A DNA stretch of 64,000 bases from Sphingomonas sp. DG1-23 (GTDB lineage Bacteria; Pseudomonadota; Alphaproteobacteria; Sphingomonadales; Sphingomonadaceae), in assembly GCF_030730875.1 (NCBI RefSeq), contig NZ_JAVAMA010000001.1, positions 124,001 to 188,000 of the forward strand, given 5' to 3'. The notes beneath the pieces are model-generated. The model had not been told where the DNA came from and made no database searches. It saw only the letters and a program-made list of their open reading frames with translations. Positions 37,007 through 46,468 of the stretch are shown piece after piece (within the stretch, counting starts at the first letter, position 1; every line of letters begins with the position of its first letter). Made by a program: the position numbers and the translations under genes.

Positions 37007-37717
37007 TTATGCGGTCGGGTAGGTGAGCGACGGGTACCAGTCTGCACCGCGTCCCTCGGGGGTGGAGTCCAGAATCGTCCAAAGCGGCATCAGATCGGGC
37101 GCGCCGCGCGGGTCCTCGCCGGGATCGGCGGTGGCGTCGTCCATCTCGCCGGCCCAGAAGAAGCGGATCGTACCGTCGCGCCGGGTGAACACCAGCAATT
37201 GCGGAATGTCGTCGCCGTCGGGCGCGACGGCGTTATAGTCGCGGCTGAAGTCGCCGCTGGCGTCCGAATAAAGCGGCAGATGCCGCCAGCCGCGTTCCTC
37301 GGCAAAGGCGCCGAGCTTCGCGAGCGGCGAGCGCGCGGTCACCGCGAGTGCGACGCGCTGCTGGATGTCGCGCGCCTCGCCCTCCCAAGCCGAAAGCAAC
37401 GAGGTGCACATCGGGCACGGCCGTTCGCGCTGCGGCCCGAACATCCACGTATAGACGACGAGCGTATCCTTGTCGCCGAACAGCTCGGCCAGCGTCACCG
37501 GACCCTCGGGCCCTTCGAAGCTGTATTCGCCGACCACCGGCCCCGGCGGCAGCGCCCGGCGCTGCCCGGCGACGCGCTCGATCTGGCGGCGAAGCGCGAT
37601 CTCCTCGGCCAGCAACGCCGTCCGCGCCGCGCGATACTCGGCGCTCTCGCCCGGCCAGCGCGACCTGGCGCGCGCCGCCAGAACCTCCGCCGGGGGCAAG
37701 ATCGTTTCGACCGTCAT
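37007..37717 (-). CDS. DUF899 (thioredoxin-like) family protein
   Basis: 236 residues from the ATG after GGAGGT. YSFEGPEGPVTLAELFGDKDTLVVYTWMFGPQRERPCPMCTSLLSAWEG has a CPMC motif in the thioredoxin position, with the usual DUF899 tail FFWAGEMDDA...LMPLWTILDSTPEGRGADWYP. A redox role through the CxxC pair is likely, with no known substrate. First gene of the seven-gene operon, divergent from the HxlR regulator. Confidence 0.86.
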   Translation of the reverse strand: MTVETILPPAEVLAARARSRWPGESAEYRAARTALLAEEIALRRQIERVAGQRRALPPGPVVGEYSFEGPEGPVTLAELFGDKDTLVVYTWMFGPQRERPCPMCTSLLSAWEGEARDIQQRVALAVTARSPLAKLGAFAEERGWRHLPLYSDASGDFSRDYNAVAPDGDDIPQLLVFTRRDGTIRFFWAGEMDDATADPGEDPRGAPDLMPLWTILDSTPEGRGADWYPSLTYPTA

Positions 37718-37791
37718 GCAAACCTCCGCTTTTCGAGTGTCGCGAATCGCTTTCTTGATCTTGATGCGCGACTCAGTTATAAAAAGCAACC

Positions 37792-38487
37792 ATGGAGTCA
37801 CAAAAAATAACTAACAACGATCTGGGCAAGATGCGCCGCTGGTATCGCGACGCGTGCGGGACAGCGCTGGCGATGGATCTGATCGGCGAGCGCTGGGCGC
37901 TGCTGATCGTCCGCGAACTGCTGCTCGGGCCGCGGCGCTTCGGCGAAATCCGCGGGGCGCTGGAAGGGTTGAGCGCCAACATCCTGACCCAAAGGCTCGA
38001 AGGCATGGAGAAAGCGGGCATATTGCGCCGCCGCGTCCTGCCCTCCCCCGCCAATGCGCAGGTGTATGAACTCACCAAATGGGGCCGCGCGCTCGAGGAG
38101 CCGATCTTCGCGCTCAGTCGCTGGGCGGCGGGATCGCCGGCGCACGACGTGACGCTGCCGCTGAGCAACACCGCCTTCATGCTCTCGCTGCGCACGATGA
38201 TGAACGCGAGGACCGATCCGGACTTCGCGCCCGATCTCGGCTTCCGCATCGGCGGCGATCCGTTCCGCGCGCGAATCGTCGACGGGCTGCTCGCGATCGA
38301 GCGGCGCGATCCCGAGGGCGCCGAGGTGATCTTCGCCGGTGAGCCGTCCAAGCTCGCGGCGACCTTCTACGGCCGCGATCCATTGACCGAATCGATGCGC
38401 GAGGGACGCGTGACGGTGACGGGGGACGTGCCGCTCGGCCAGCGCTTCGTCGATCTGTTCAGCCTGCCGACATTCGAGAACGACTGA
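37792..38487 (+). CDS. HxlR-type winged-helix transcriptional regulator
   Basis: 231 residues. The HxlR domain (about 10-110) reads YRDACGTALAMDLIGERWALLIVRELLLGPRRFGEIRGAL, SANILTQRLEGMEKAGILRRR and VYELTKWGRAL, as in the family, though the N-terminal cysteine is the one in RDACGT. Residues 125-231 form an extra C-terminal domain (possibly SCP2-like ligand-binding). It is divergent from the seven-gene cassette across a 74-base AT-richer gap (TTATAAAAAG just before the ATG) and is the obvious candidate to regulate it, perhaps in response to electrophiles or thiol oxidation. Confidence 0.87.
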   Translation: MESQKITNNDLGKMRRWYRDACGTALAMDLIGERWALLIVRELLLGPRRFGEIRGALEGLSANILTQRLEGMEKAGILRRRVLPSPANAQVYELTKWGRALEEPIFALSRWAAGSPAHDVTLPLSNTAFMLSLRTMMNARTDPDFAPDLGFRIGGDPFRARIVDGLLAIERRDPEGAEVIFAGEPSKLAATFYGRDPLTESMREGRVTVTGDVPLGQRFVDLFSLPTFEND

Positions 38488-38488
38488 T

Positions 38489-38641
38489 TCCCCTCCCTGC
38501 CAAGGGAGGGTCAGGGTGGGTAGCGTCGGGCCAGGGCTCGATGCCCTGGCCCGACGCTTCGGTTCCGGGCGAAGAGTCGTTTTGAGCGCGCAGACGCGCG
38601 CACCCACCCCCGGGGCCCTCCCTGCAAGCAGGGAGGGGAGT
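38489..38641. repeat. Composite inverted repeat (GGGCTCGATGCC family)
   Basis: CCCCTCCCTGCCAAGGGAGGG, AGGGTGGGTAGC, the central stem-loop around GGGCTCGATGCCC, GCGCGC, CACCCACCCCCGGGGCCCTCCC and the closing CCCTGCAAGCAGGG hairpin occur in the same order as at 17935-18103. Forms the right border of the seven-gene cassette plus its regulator. Confidence 0.75.
38522..38558 (+). terminator. Strong stem-loop, probable terminator of the HxlR gene
   Basis: AGCGTCGGGCCAGGGC and its exact complement form a 16-bp stem with a 5-base loop TCGAT. No clean U tract follows (TCGGTTCC), so termination may be Rho-assisted; it is the central hairpin of the repeat. Confidence 0.55.
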
Positions 38642-38724
38642 GGAGTCCGTCGATTGGGGACGTTTGGCGTTGCGGTGCGGCAAACGAGCCTCTAACTCGC
38701 AAGGCGTTCTTGCAGGAAGCGATG

Positions 38725-39732
38725 ATGGCCGACATCCCCAACACCCAGCCCGACAGCCGCGAGACGACGATTCTCGACGCCCCCGACAAGATGGTTAAGG
38801 TGCGCGACGTCTTCGGCATCGACATCGACATGGAATGCCCCGCGTTCAGCGAGGCGGACGAGCGGGTTCCCGATCTCGACCCGGCCTATGTCTTCGACGC
38901 CGACACCACGCTCGCGGTGCTCGCAGGCTTCGCGCACAATCGCCGCGTGATGATCCAGGGCTATCACGGCACCGGCAAGTCGACGCATATCGAGCAGGTC
39001 GCGGCGCGCCTCAACTGGCCGTGCATCCGGATCAACCTCGACGCGCATATCAGCCGCATCGACCTGATCGGCCGCGACGCGATCGTGCTCAAGGACGGCC
39101 AGCAGGTCACCGAATTCCGCGAAGGCCTGCTCCCCTGGGCGATCCAGACGCCGACCGCTCTGGTGTTCGATGAATATGACGCCGGCCGGCCCGACGTGAT
39201 GTTCGTGATCCAGCGCGTGCTCGAGACCGAGGGCAAATTGACCCTGCTCGATCAGAATCGCGTGATCCGCCCGAACCCGTATTTCCGCCTGTTCGCCACT
39301 GCCAACACGGTCGGCCTCGGCGACACCAGCGGGCTCTATCACGGCACCCAGCAGATCAACCAGGGCCAGATGGACCGCTGGAACGTTGTGGTGACGCTCA
39401 ATTATCTCCCCGCCGCGATCGAGGCGCAGATCGTGCTCGCCAAGTCGGGCGAGTATGACAAGCCGGGCGGCAAGGAGACCGTGGAAAACATGGTCCGCGT
39501 CGCCGATCTGACGCGGAAAGGCTTCATCAACGGCGACATCTCGACGGTGATGAGCCCGCGCACGGTGATCACCTGGGCGCAGAACGCCTTGATCTTCGGC
39601 GATGTCGGCTTCGCCTTCCGCCTGTCGTTCCTCAACAAATGCGACGAGGCCGAGCGCGCGCAGGTCGCCGAATATTATCAGCGCGTGTTCGGCAAGGACC
39701 TGCCCGAGAGCGTGGTCGCCAAGGCGGGTTGA
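38725..39732 (+). CDS. cobS: Cobaltochelatase CobS subunit (AAA+ ATPase)
   Basis: 335 residues. Walker [20 protein letters not shown], Walker [16 protein letters not shown], sensor region [21 protein letters not shown], MoxR-like AAA+ fold. CobS partners CobT and CobN for ATP-driven cobalt insertion in aerobic cobalamin synthesis. Two adjacent ATGs exist; the second (38725) has better spacing to AGGA. cobN is not in the window. cobT follows after one convergent gene. Confidence 0.94.
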   Translation: MADIPNTQPDSRETTILDAPDKMVKVRDVFGIDIDMECPAFSEADERVPDLDPAYVFDADTTLAVLAGFAHNRRVMIQGYHGTGKSTHIEQVAARLNWPCIRINLDAHISRIDLIGRDAIVLKDGQQVTEFREGLLPWAIQTPTALVFDEYDAGRPDVMFVIQRVLETEGKLTLLDQNRVIRPNPYFRLFATANTVGLGDTSGLYHGTQQINQGQMDRWNVVVTLNYLPAAIEAQIVLAKSGEYDKPGGKETVENMVRVADLTRKGFINGDISTVMSPRTVITWAQNALIFGDVGFAFRLSFLNKCDEAERAQVAEYYQRVFGKDLPESVVAKAG

Positions 39733-39754
39733 AGCAGCCTCTCGACACCTCTGG

Positions 39755-39862
39755 CGTCACCCCGGACTTGTTCCGGGGTCCGCCAGGCGGCCGAGCGATT
39801 CGAAAGAGCTGCTTGACCGACACCTGCGGCAGGGTGGACCCCGGAACAAGTCCGGGGTGACG
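39755..39862. repeat. Intergenic inverted repeat, CGTCACCCCGG family
   Basis: CGTCACCCCGGACTTGTTCC...GGGGTCCGCC at left and GGGTGGACCCCGGAACAAG...CCGGGGTGACG at right. The outer 20 bases are nearly identical to 16654-16761. Confidence 0.8.
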
Positions 39863-39906
39863 AAGGACGCGTGGCAGGGCTGACGCGCGACTTGAATGTA
39901 GAGTTG

Positions 39907-40689
39907 CTAGGCCAGCTTCCGCCCGAAGGTTCGCGGTGCCGGCATCGCCGGCGCGGCCGCGTCGCTTTGCCCGCCGTTCAACTCGCGCAGGCGCGCGGCG
40001 ATGCGCTGGTCGAACGAGCCCGTGTCGAGATCGGCGCGGGCATCCGGCTCGGCCGCGATCACTGCAGCCACCCGCTTGCGCAAGAATTTGCGCAACCCGA
40101 ACGCGAACAGTCCGCCGATGATCAGCATCGGCAGGAAGAAGGCGGCCAGCCAGTTCCCGCCGACCCGCGCCGCTCCCGCCGGCTCCGCGGCCCCGGCCGC
40201 ACCCGCGCCGCGCTCGCGCGCCATCTTGCCCACCCGGTCGCGGAGCTGCGCATTGGTCTCGCCGGGCAGGCGCTCGATCTCGTTGGCGCTTCTCGGCCGC
40301 ACCGGCACCTTCGCGGCATAGTTCGCGCGATAGGTCGCGGTCGGATCCATGCCGAGATCAACGGTGAGCATCGTCAGCTCGGCGCCGCCCAGCTTCACGT
40401 AGCGATCATTGTTATACAGCACGAAGCTCGGTTCGGCGGGATAGATCTCGGCACCGTCGCGGACCTGATAGAAAGCGCCGAGATCGTAATATTTGCCATC
40501 GTGAAAATAGGCCCCGGTATCGGGCAGGTCATAGACCTTGTCGATCTTCTCGGCATAGCCGCTGCTGCTGCTGTGGCTGCCCCAGCCGCCGAAACGGATG
40601 CGTCGCCGTGCTTCGGCGGGCTCGGCCAGCGCGACGAACAATGTCGTCGCCCCCACCACGGTCAGAACGAGCTTGCCAGCCGCGCGCAT
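39907..40689 (-). CDS. Hypothetical secreted/membrane-anchored protein between cobS and cobT
   Basis: 260 residues. Signal peptide about 1-28 (AGKLVLTVVGATTLFVALAEPAEA). A periplasmic domain follows with GSHSSSSGYAEKIDKVYDLPD and YFHDGKYYDLGAFYQV; one membrane helix (about 180-200, NWLAAFFLPMLIIGGLFAFGL) leads to a basic cytoplasmic tail (RKFLRKRVAAVIAAEPDARADLD...RIAARLREL). I recognise no domain. It is inserted antiparallel between cobS and cobT. Confidence 0.75.
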   Translation of the reverse strand: MRAAGKLVLTVVGATTLFVALAEPAEARRRIRFGGWGSHSSSSGYAEKIDKVYDLPDTGAYFHDGKYYDLGAFYQVRDGAEIYPAEPSFVLYNNDRYVKLGGAELTMLTVDLGMDPTATYRANYAAKVPVRPRSANEIERLPGETNAQLRDRVGKMARERGAGAAGAAEPAGAARVGGNWLAAFFLPMLIIGGLFAFGLRKFLRKRVAAVIAAEPDARADLDTGSFDQRIAARLRELNGGQSDAAAPAMPAPRTFGRKLA

Positions 40690-40930
40690 CTTCGTCTCCC
40701 GAAGTCAGTCGGGCACGATCTTGCTGTCGAGTAGTTAGTATTTCTCTAAACGCGGCAGCATTCTTCAGGGCAGCCGGTGCAATCGTCGTTCGCTGGACTT
40801 TTCGCGCGGCGGCAATTCGATCGCGATCGTCGTCGGAAACGCCACTCTCCCGGCGGCGATGCCGCAGGCTTCTCCCGGATTGCCGCGTTGTCCGCTTGCA
40901 TCCTGCCCCTCGATCCGCACAAAGGCACTT

Positions 40931-42754
40931 ATGGCTGTCGATTCCCCTCTCGAGCGTTTGCGCAACGTCCTCGGCGGCACGGCACGCGCGCTGTCGGGCG
41001 AAGCCGAGGCCGACCTCTCCTTCACGTCGGAGGCGCCGCGGCAGGACGGGCGCAGCATCAAGGTGCCGCTGCCGTCGCGCAGCCTCCCGCCCGAGCAGGT
41101 CGCCGAGGCGCGCGGCTTTGCCGATGGCTTCGCGCTGCGGATGCGCCATCACGACACTGCGCTGCACCTGCGCGGCGCCCCGAAGGAGCCGGTGGCACGC
41201 GCCGTGTTCGACGCAGTCGAGACGGCGCGGGTCGAGGCGCTCGGTTCGCGCGGCTATGTCGGCATCGCCGACAATCTCGAGCATTCGCTGAACGTCCGGC
41301 TGCGCTCGGACCCGATCGCCCGCGCGCGCAACCGCGAGGAAGTGCCGCTGTCGACCGCGCTCGGCCTGATGGTCCGCGAGCGGCTGACCGGGCGCGAGGC
41401 GCCGGCCGGCGCGGCGATGGGCATGGCGCTGATCCGCGACTGGATCGAGGAGCGCGCCGCCGCCGACCTCGATGCGCTCGCGCTTACGATCGACGATCAG
41501 CGCGCCTTTGCCAGCCTTGCCACCCGGCTGCTTCAGGATCTCGAGCTGATCGAAGGCGAGATGGTCCCCGAAGAGGACGAAGGCGGCGGCGAGGACGAAG
41601 GCACCGACGACAAGGACGAGCCCGGCGACGAGGAAGGCGACAGCGAGGCCCAGCAAGGCGAAGGCGAAGTCGAGGCCCGCGGCGAGCAGCGCGAATCGGA
41701 TCAGACCGAGGAGGGCGAGGACAGCGAGTCCGAAGCGATGGACGATGGCGACGGCGAGCCCGGCGACGATGGCGAGGAGGGCATGATGCCCGTCCGGCCC
41801 AATCGCCCGTGGAGCGACTTGCCGCCGCAGTTCGAATACCGTCCCTACACCACCCAGTTCGACGAAGTGATCGCCGCGACCGAGCTCTGCGATGCCGAGG
41901 AGCTCGATCGGCTACGCGCCTATCTCGATCAGCAGCTCGTCCATCTGCAGGGCGCGGTCACCAAGCTGGCCAACCGGCTCCAGCGCCGGCTGATGGCGCA
42001 GCAGAATCGCAGCTGGGACTTCGACCAGGACGAGGGCCTGCTCGATGCTGCGCGGCTGGCGCGCGTCGTGGTCAATCCAATGCAGTCGCTGTCGTACAAG
42101 ATCGAACGCGACACCGAATTCCGCGACACAGTCGTCACGCTGCTGATCGACAATTCGGGCTCGATGCGCGGACGGCCGATCTCGATCGCCGCGATCAGCG
42201 CCGACATCATGGCGCGCACGCTCGAACGCGTCGGAGTCAAGACCGAGATCCTCGGCTTCACCACAAGGGCATGGAAAGGCGGCCAGGCGCGCGAGAAATG
42301 GCTGGCGGAGGGGCGCCCCGCCCAGCCCGGCCGGCTCAACGATGTGCGCCACATCGTCTACAAGCAGGCCGACGAGCCGTGGCGCCGCGCCAAGCGCAGC
42401 CTCGGACTGATGATGCGCGAGGGGCTGCTCAAGGAGAATATCGACGGCGAGGCGCTGCTCTGGGCGCATCAGCGGATGATCGGGCGTCCCGAGGAGCGCA
42501 AGATCCTGATGGTGATCTCGGACGGCGCGCCGGTTGACGATTCGACCCTGTCGGTCAATTCGGGCTCCTATCTCGAACGCCATCTGCGCCAGGTGATCGG
42601 CTGGATCGAGGCGCGCTCGCCGGTCGAGCTGGTTGCGATCGGCATCGGCCACGACGTGACTCGCTATTACAGCCGCGCAGTGACGATCATGGACGCCGAG
42701 CAATTGGCGGGCACGATGGTCGAGCAGCTGGCGGCCTTGTTCGACACCGAGTGA
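40931..42754 (+). CDS. cobT: Cobaltochelatase CobT subunit
   Basis: 607 residues. N-terminal helical domain; a long acidic linker about 205-300 rich in D/E/G; C-terminal von Willebrand A domain with [17 protein letters not shown] (residues about 405-416) and [12 protein letters not shown]. This is the CobT plan, the scaffold that couples CobS ATP hydrolysis to CobN. ATG 40931 chosen because upstream codons do not match the family; the ribosome-binding site is weak (AAAGG). Confidence 0.93.
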   Translation: MAVDSPLERLRNVLGGTARALSGEAEADLSFTSEAPRQDGRSIKVPLPSRSLPPEQVAEARGFADGFALRMRHHDTALHLRGAPKEPVARAVFDAVETARVEALGSRGYVGIADNLEHSLNVRLRSDPIARARNREEVPLSTALGLMVRERLTGREAPAGAAMGMALIRDWIEERAAADLDALALTIDDQRAFASLATRLLQDLELIEGEMVPEEDEGGGEDEGTDDKDEPGDEEGDSEAQQGEGEVEARGEQRESDQTEEGEDSESEAMDDGDGEPGDDGEEGMMPVRPNRPWSDLPPQFEYRPYTTQFDEVIAATELCDAEELDRLRAYLDQQLVHLQGAVTKLANRLQRRLMAQQNRSWDFDQDEGLLDAARLARVVVNPMQSLSYKIERDTEFRDTVVTLLIDNSGSMRGRPISIAAISADIMARTLERVGVKTEILGFTTRAWKGGQAREKWLAEGRPAQPGRLNDVRHIVYKQADEPWRRAKRSLGLMMREGLLKENIDGEALLWAHQRMIGRPEERKILMVISDGAPVDDSTLSVNSGSYLERHLRQVIGWIEARSPVELVAIGIGHDVTRYYSRAVTIMDAEQLAGTMVEQLAALFDTE

Positions 42755-42765
42755 TCCGGCGTTTT

Positions 42766-42846
42766 CGTCATCCCGGCGACAGCCGGGATCGCAGGCCGCG
42801 CGCGAAGGACGTGCTGCACGAGATCCCGGCTTTCGCCGGGATGACG
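42766..42846. repeat. Intergenic inverted repeat, CGTCATCCCGG family
   Basis: CGTCATCCCGGCGACAGCC with GGGATC at left and GATCCCGGCTTTCGCCGGGATGACG (read as GATCCCGGC and GCCGGGATGACG) at right. A relative, partly degraded, is at 49556-49627. Confidence 0.78.
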
Positions 42847-42854
42847 GCTGATCG

Positions 42855-43112
42855 GTGAACATCACGCCGCCCCGCACCGGCTTCCACGGCCCGGTCAAGC
42901 GATCGGTCACCATCGCCGGACACCAGACTTCGATCAGCCTCGAGCCCGCTTTCTGGGACGCGCTCGAAGCCGCGGCGGCCGATCTCGCCCTTCCCCTCAA
43001 CGCGCTCGTCGCGGCGATCGATCATGCCCGGATCCAGGCCGAAGATCCCCCCAACCTCGCCAGCGCGATCCGGACCTGGCTGCTCGACCGTCACCAATCC
43101 GCGACAATTTGA
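42855..43112 (+). CDS. Ribbon-helix-helix domain protein
   Basis: 85 residues from a GTG start. VKRSVTIAGHQTSISLEPAFWDALEAAAADLALPLNALVAAID is the pattern of the alphaproteobacterial RHH_4-type family: beta strand with basic residues, then two helices. Such proteins are predicted DNA-binding regulators. It lies just upstream of the siderophore receptor and may be cotranscribed with cobT or act on its own neighbourhood; target unknown. Confidence 0.8.
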   Translation: MNITPPRTGFHGPVKRSVTIAGHQTSISLEPAFWDALEAAAADLALPLNALVAAIDHARIQAEDPPNLASAIRTWLLDRHQSATI

Positions 43113-43120
43113 TACAAATC

Positions 43121-43164
43121 TGCAAGTCGTTCGCAATATCGTTTGACTCTGCGAATGCCTCGCA
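43121..43164. promoter_or_regulatory. Two Fur-box-like sites upstream of the siderophore receptor
   Basis: TGCAA-GTCGT-TCGCA (43121-43135) and TGCGA-ATGCC-TCGCA (43150-43164), both followed by AT, fit TGCRA-N5-TCGCAAT. Centres are 29 bases apart. A possible -35 TTGACT (43143-43148) lies between them. The same motif occurs at 49526-49540 before the PepSY operon. Assignment to Fur is inference. Confidence 0.65.
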
Positions 43165-43202
43165 ATAGCTGACCCCGCAACGACACCAATAGGGGGATCA
43201 TC

Positions 43203-45605
43203 GTGACGCGTTCCACGCCTGCCGCGACGCCGGCTTTCCTTGCGCTCGCCTGCGTCGGTTTCATCGCCTCGTCGCCTGCCCGCGCCGCCGACGACAAGGA
43301 CAAGACCGTCGTCGCCGACGACCAGACCCAATCGGGAGGTCAGGCCAACACCTCGCAGGAACGCGAGTCGATCATCGTCACCGGCCAGGCCTATCAGCCG
43401 CATCAGGAGAGTCCCAAGGCCACCCGAACGGTGCGCGACACCCCGCAGACCGTCACCGTGATCACTGGCGAGACGATCGAGCAGCAGAATCTGCTCACCT
43501 TGCGCGACATGCTCTCCACCGTCCCCGGCATCACCTTCGGCGCGGCCGAGGGCGGCACGCCGCCGAGCGACCAGATCAATCTGCGCGGCTATTCGGCGGG
43601 CAGCGACATCACCCAGGACGGCGTCCGCGACAGCGCCGCCTATAGCCGCTCCGACTCGTTCAATCTCGAGCAGCTCGAGATCGTGAACGGCGCCAACTCG
43701 GTCTATTCGGGCGCAGGCTCGGTCGGCGGATCGATCAACATCATCACCAAGCGCCCGCTAGCCGAAAGCCGCGTCGTCGCGACCGCCGGCGTGGGCACCG
43801 ACGAATATTATCGCGGCACGATCGACGCCAATTGGCGCGCCAGCGAGCTGGTCGCGGTCCGCCTCAACGCGATGGCGCACAAGAACGATATCCCCGGCCG
43901 CGATGTCGAGAAATACGAGCGCTGGGGCGTCGCGCCTTCGGTGACGATCGGAATCGGCAGCCCCAATCGCCTGACGCTGCAATATCTCCATCAGGAAGAT
44001 ACCAACATCCCGCAATATGGCGTGCCTTATTACAAGAACGCCACCAACGACGGCGCCGTGCCGGGCGTCGATCGCAGCGACTATTTCGGCTATCGCAACC
44101 TGGATACGCAGGAGATCACCGTCGATCAGGCGACGATGACCTTCGAGCACGATTTCAGCGACACGATGTCGGTCCGCAACCTGACGCGCTGGCAGCAGGT
44201 CAACCAGCTCACCATCGTCGGTCCGCCGCAGGGCACCTATTGCCTCGCCAGCGGCGTCCAGCCGAGCGGCGCGGCCTGCCCCGCGACGGTGCCCGCCGGC
44301 TATTATCTGATCGGCGGTCCGCGCGGCAATTTCCGCGATTCGCAGAACGAGCTGATGTACAACCAGCTCGATCTGCGCGCGGTGTTCGACACCGGCGGGA
44401 TCGAGCATACCCTCGTGGTCGGCGGATCGGCGAGCTGGGAGAAATATCAGCTCCTGACCGGCAACGCACTCCGCAATGCCAACGGCACCGCCGCCTACGC
44501 GGCCTTCCCGCTGGTCAACATCGCCAATCCCAACGAAGTCGTCCCCGGCCCCGCCGGCTTCACCTATGGCAGCAACGTCTATACCGGCCCGGTCAATCTG
44601 ATCGCGAGCGGCCGCCAGCGCGGCGAAGTGAGCAATTACGCGCTCTATCTGTTCGACGCGATGAAGCTCGGCAAGTTCGAGATCAACGGCGGCATCCGCT
44701 GGGAGCATAACGACGGCAATTACCGCACCGACACCTCGACGCCCGCCGCGACCGTGACGGTGCCGCAGGGCCCGCTCACCGTCGGCCCGCGGCTCTACAA
44801 CGACGCGAACCTGTTCTCCTATCGCATCGGGCTGGTCTACAAGCCGGTCGAAGCGGTCTCGCTCTACGCCGCGTTCGGCAATTCGATGACGCCGTCGCAG
44901 AATGCCGTGAACGGCGCCTGCACCACCGCGACCTGCAACGTCGATCCCGAGACCGCGAAGAATTACGAGATCGGCGCCAAGGCCGAGTTCATGGACGGGC
45001 GCCTGCTGCTCAGCGCGGCGGCGTTCCGCAACGAGCGCGACAAATACAAGGTCGCGTCGAACGACCCGACGATCCCCGACCAGCAGCTCGACGGCCATTC
45101 GCGAGTCGACGGCGTGGCGCTCAGCGCCGTCGGCAAGATCACCCCGCATTGGTCGATCACCGCCAATTACACCTATCTCGACGGCGAGCTGCTCCAGTCG
45201 GTCTCCGACTTCTGCATCGCCAATCCCGGCGCGACCGGCTGCAACAACAATGCCGCGAACCCCGATCCGGGTCATGGCGCCGAGCTGGCCAACACCCCGC
45301 ACCATTCGGGCAGCCTGTTCACCACCTATGAGCTGCCGTTCGGGCTGCGGGTCGGCTACAGCCTGACCTATCAGGGCAGCTTCGCCTTCGCGCTGCCGAC
45401 GCTCGCCGCGCCGACGGTCTACAAGTCGGACGCCTATTGGCTGCACGGCGCCTATGTTGCGTACGACTTCACCAAAACGCTGAGCGCCCAGATCAACGTC
45501 AAGAACTTCACCGACGCCGAATATTACACCCGTATCCGCAACAATGGCTGGGCAACCCCCGGCGACGCACGCTCGGCGGTGCTGACGATCAACTACCGCT
45601 TCTGA
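43203..45605 (+). CDS. TonB-dependent catecholate-type siderophore receptor (Fiu/PiuA-like)
   Basis: 800 residues, GTG start after GGGGGATCATC. Signal peptide about 1-27 (ASSPARAADD). TonB-box-like SIIVTGQAYQ, plug with QTVTVITGETIEQQNLLTLRDMLSTVPGITF, INLRGYSAGSDITQDGVRDSAAYSRSDSFNLEQLEIVNGANSVYSGAGSVGGSINIITK (read in parts), barrel ending AVLTINYRF. The TVRDTPQTVTVI and GVRDSA motifs are those of Fiu/PiuA-type receptors for catecholates. A piuC-like gene follows, the usual partner. Two Fur-like sites precede it, indicating iron repression. Confidence 0.93.
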   Translation: MTRSTPAATPAFLALACVGFIASSPARAADDKDKTVVADDQTQSGGQANTSQERESIIVTGQAYQPHQESPKATRTVRDTPQTVTVITGETIEQQNLLTLRDMLSTVPGITFGAAEGGTPPSDQINLRGYSAGSDITQDGVRDSAAYSRSDSFNLEQLEIVNGANSVYSGAGSVGGSINIITKRPLAESRVVATAGVGTDEYYRGTIDANWRASELVAVRLNAMAHKNDIPGRDVEKYERWGVAPSVTIGIGSPNRLTLQYLHQEDTNIPQYGVPYYKNATNDGAVPGVDRSDYFGYRNLDTQEITVDQATMTFEHDFSDTMSVRNLTRWQQVNQLTIVGPPQGTYCLASGVQPSGAACPATVPAGYYLIGGPRGNFRDSQNELMYNQLDLRAVFDTGGIEHTLVVGGSASWEKYQLLTGNALRNANGTAAYAAFPLVNIANPNEVVPGPAGFTYGSNVYTGPVNLIASGRQRGEVSNYALYLFDAMKLGKFEINGGIRWEHNDGNYRTDTSTPAATVTVPQGPLTVGPRLYNDANLFSYRIGLVYKPVEAVSLYAAFGNSMTPSQNAVNGACTTATCNVDPETAKNYEIGAKAEFMDGRLLLSAAAFRNERDKYKVASNDPTIPDQQLDGHSRVDGVALSAVGKITPHWSITANYTYLDGELLQSVSDFCIANPGATGCNNNAANPDPGHGAELANTPHHSGSLFTTYELPFGLRVGYSLTYQGSFAFALPTLAAPTVYKSDAYWLHGAYVAYDFTKTLSAQINVKNFTDAEYYTRIRNNGWATPGDARSAVLTINYRF

Positions 45606-45616
45606 GAAAAGGGGGA

Positions 45617-45663
45617 GGAGCGGACGGCCGGTGCCCCCCCAGGCAAGGCCGGCCGTCCGCTCC
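45617..45663 (+). terminator. Strong stem-loop after the siderophore receptor
   Basis: GGAGCGGACGGCCGG and its perfect 15-bp complement around a 17-base loop. No U tract follows. It starts 11 bases after the receptor stop and may stabilise the receptor mRNA or attenuate piuC. Confidence 0.55.
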
Positions 45664-45688
45664 GACATTTGATCCGCGACGCGTTTTG

Positions 45689-45720
45689 CGGCAGCCGGGG
45701 CGTGGCGGCCCCGGCTGCCG
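45689..45720 (+). promoter_or_regulatory. Second stem-loop in the receptor-piuC gap
   Basis: CGGCAGCCGGGGC pairs perfectly (13 bp) with GCCCCGGCTGCCG around the 6-base loop GTGGCG, 21 bases before the piuC start. Its closeness to the start codon suggests translational or attenuation control. Confidence 0.5.
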
Positions 45721-45741
45721 GTCCTTCGAGAGTGCACGCGC

Positions 45742-46425
45742 ATGATGATAGCGATCCCCGATTTGCTCGAACCCGCCGCGGTGGCGCGGCTGCGCGGCAT
45801 CATCGATGCGGCCGAATGGGTCGACGGCAACGTCACTTCGGGGCACCAGTCGGCGCTCGCCAAGAAGAACGAGCAATTGCCCGAGGGCAGCGCCGCGGCG
45901 AAGGAAGCCGGCGGGCTCGTGCTCGAGGCGCTCGGCAAGTCGCCCTTGTTCTTCGCCGCGGCACTGCCGCTCAAGGTTTTCCCGCCCTTGTTCAATCGCT
46001 ACGGCGAAGGCCAGACCTTCGGCACCCATGTCGACAATGCGATCCGCATCCAGCGCGGCACCGAGTTCCGCATTCGCAGCGATCTGTCGATCACGATCTT
46101 CCTCGAAGACCCCGCCAATTATGACGGCGGCGAGCTGGTCGTAGAGGACCATTTCGGTGTCCAGCGCGTCAAGCTGCCCGCGGGGCATGCCGTGCTCTAT
46201 CCCTCGTCGAGCCTGCACCACGTCACGCCGGTCACCCGCGGAATCCGCGTCGCTTCCTTCTTCTGGCTCCAGTCGATGATCCGCGACGACGGCAATCGCC
46301 GCATCCTGTTCGACCTCGATCAGGCGGTCCAGCGCCTCACCGCCCAGCTCGGCGGCGCCGATCGCTCGGTGATCGAGCTGACCGGCGTGTACCACAATCT
46401 GCTGCGCAGCTGGGCGGACGCCTAG
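45742..46425 (+). CDS. piuC: Fe2+/2-oxoglutarate-dependent PKHD-type hydroxylase (PiuC-like)
   Basis: 227 residues. Prolyl-4-hydroxylase-like double-stranded beta-helix with Fe(II) ligands H96 and D98 (GTHVDNAIR) and H159 ([13 protein letters not shown]), and R167 as 2-oxoglutarate ligand. [30 protein letters not shown] is the PiuC signature. Homologues lie beside catecholate receptors and are iron-repressed; natural substrate unknown. No strong ribosome-binding site precedes the double ATG. Confidence 0.92.
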   Translation: MMIAIPDLLEPAAVARLRGIIDAAEWVDGNVTSGHQSALAKKNEQLPEGSAAAKEAGGLVLEALGKSPLFFAAALPLKVFPPLFNRYGEGQTFGTHVDNAIRIQRGTEFRIRSDLSITIFLEDPANYDGGELVVEDHFGVQRVKLPAGHAVLYPSSSLHHVTPVTRGIRVASFFWLQSMIRDDGNRRILFDLDQAVQRLTAQLGGADRSVIELTGVYHNLLRSWADA

Positions 46426-46428
46426 GAC

Positions 46429-46454
46429 TCCCCTCCCTGCCAGCAGGGAGGGGA
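46429..46454. terminator. Bidirectional stem-loop between convergent operons
   Basis: TCCCCTCCCTGC and GCAGGGAGGGGA pair over 12 bp with a two-base apex (CA). It separates the convergent piuC and apbE genes. It is also a solo copy of the CCTCCCTGC hairpin that ends the larger repeats. Confidence 0.6.
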
Positions 46455-46468
46455 ACATGGGCGCCGTG

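Noticed and set aside
43758..45995. A 745-codon minus-strand frame opposite the siderophore receptor
   Set aside because: Antisense of a recognised gene with no domain or ribosome-binding site.
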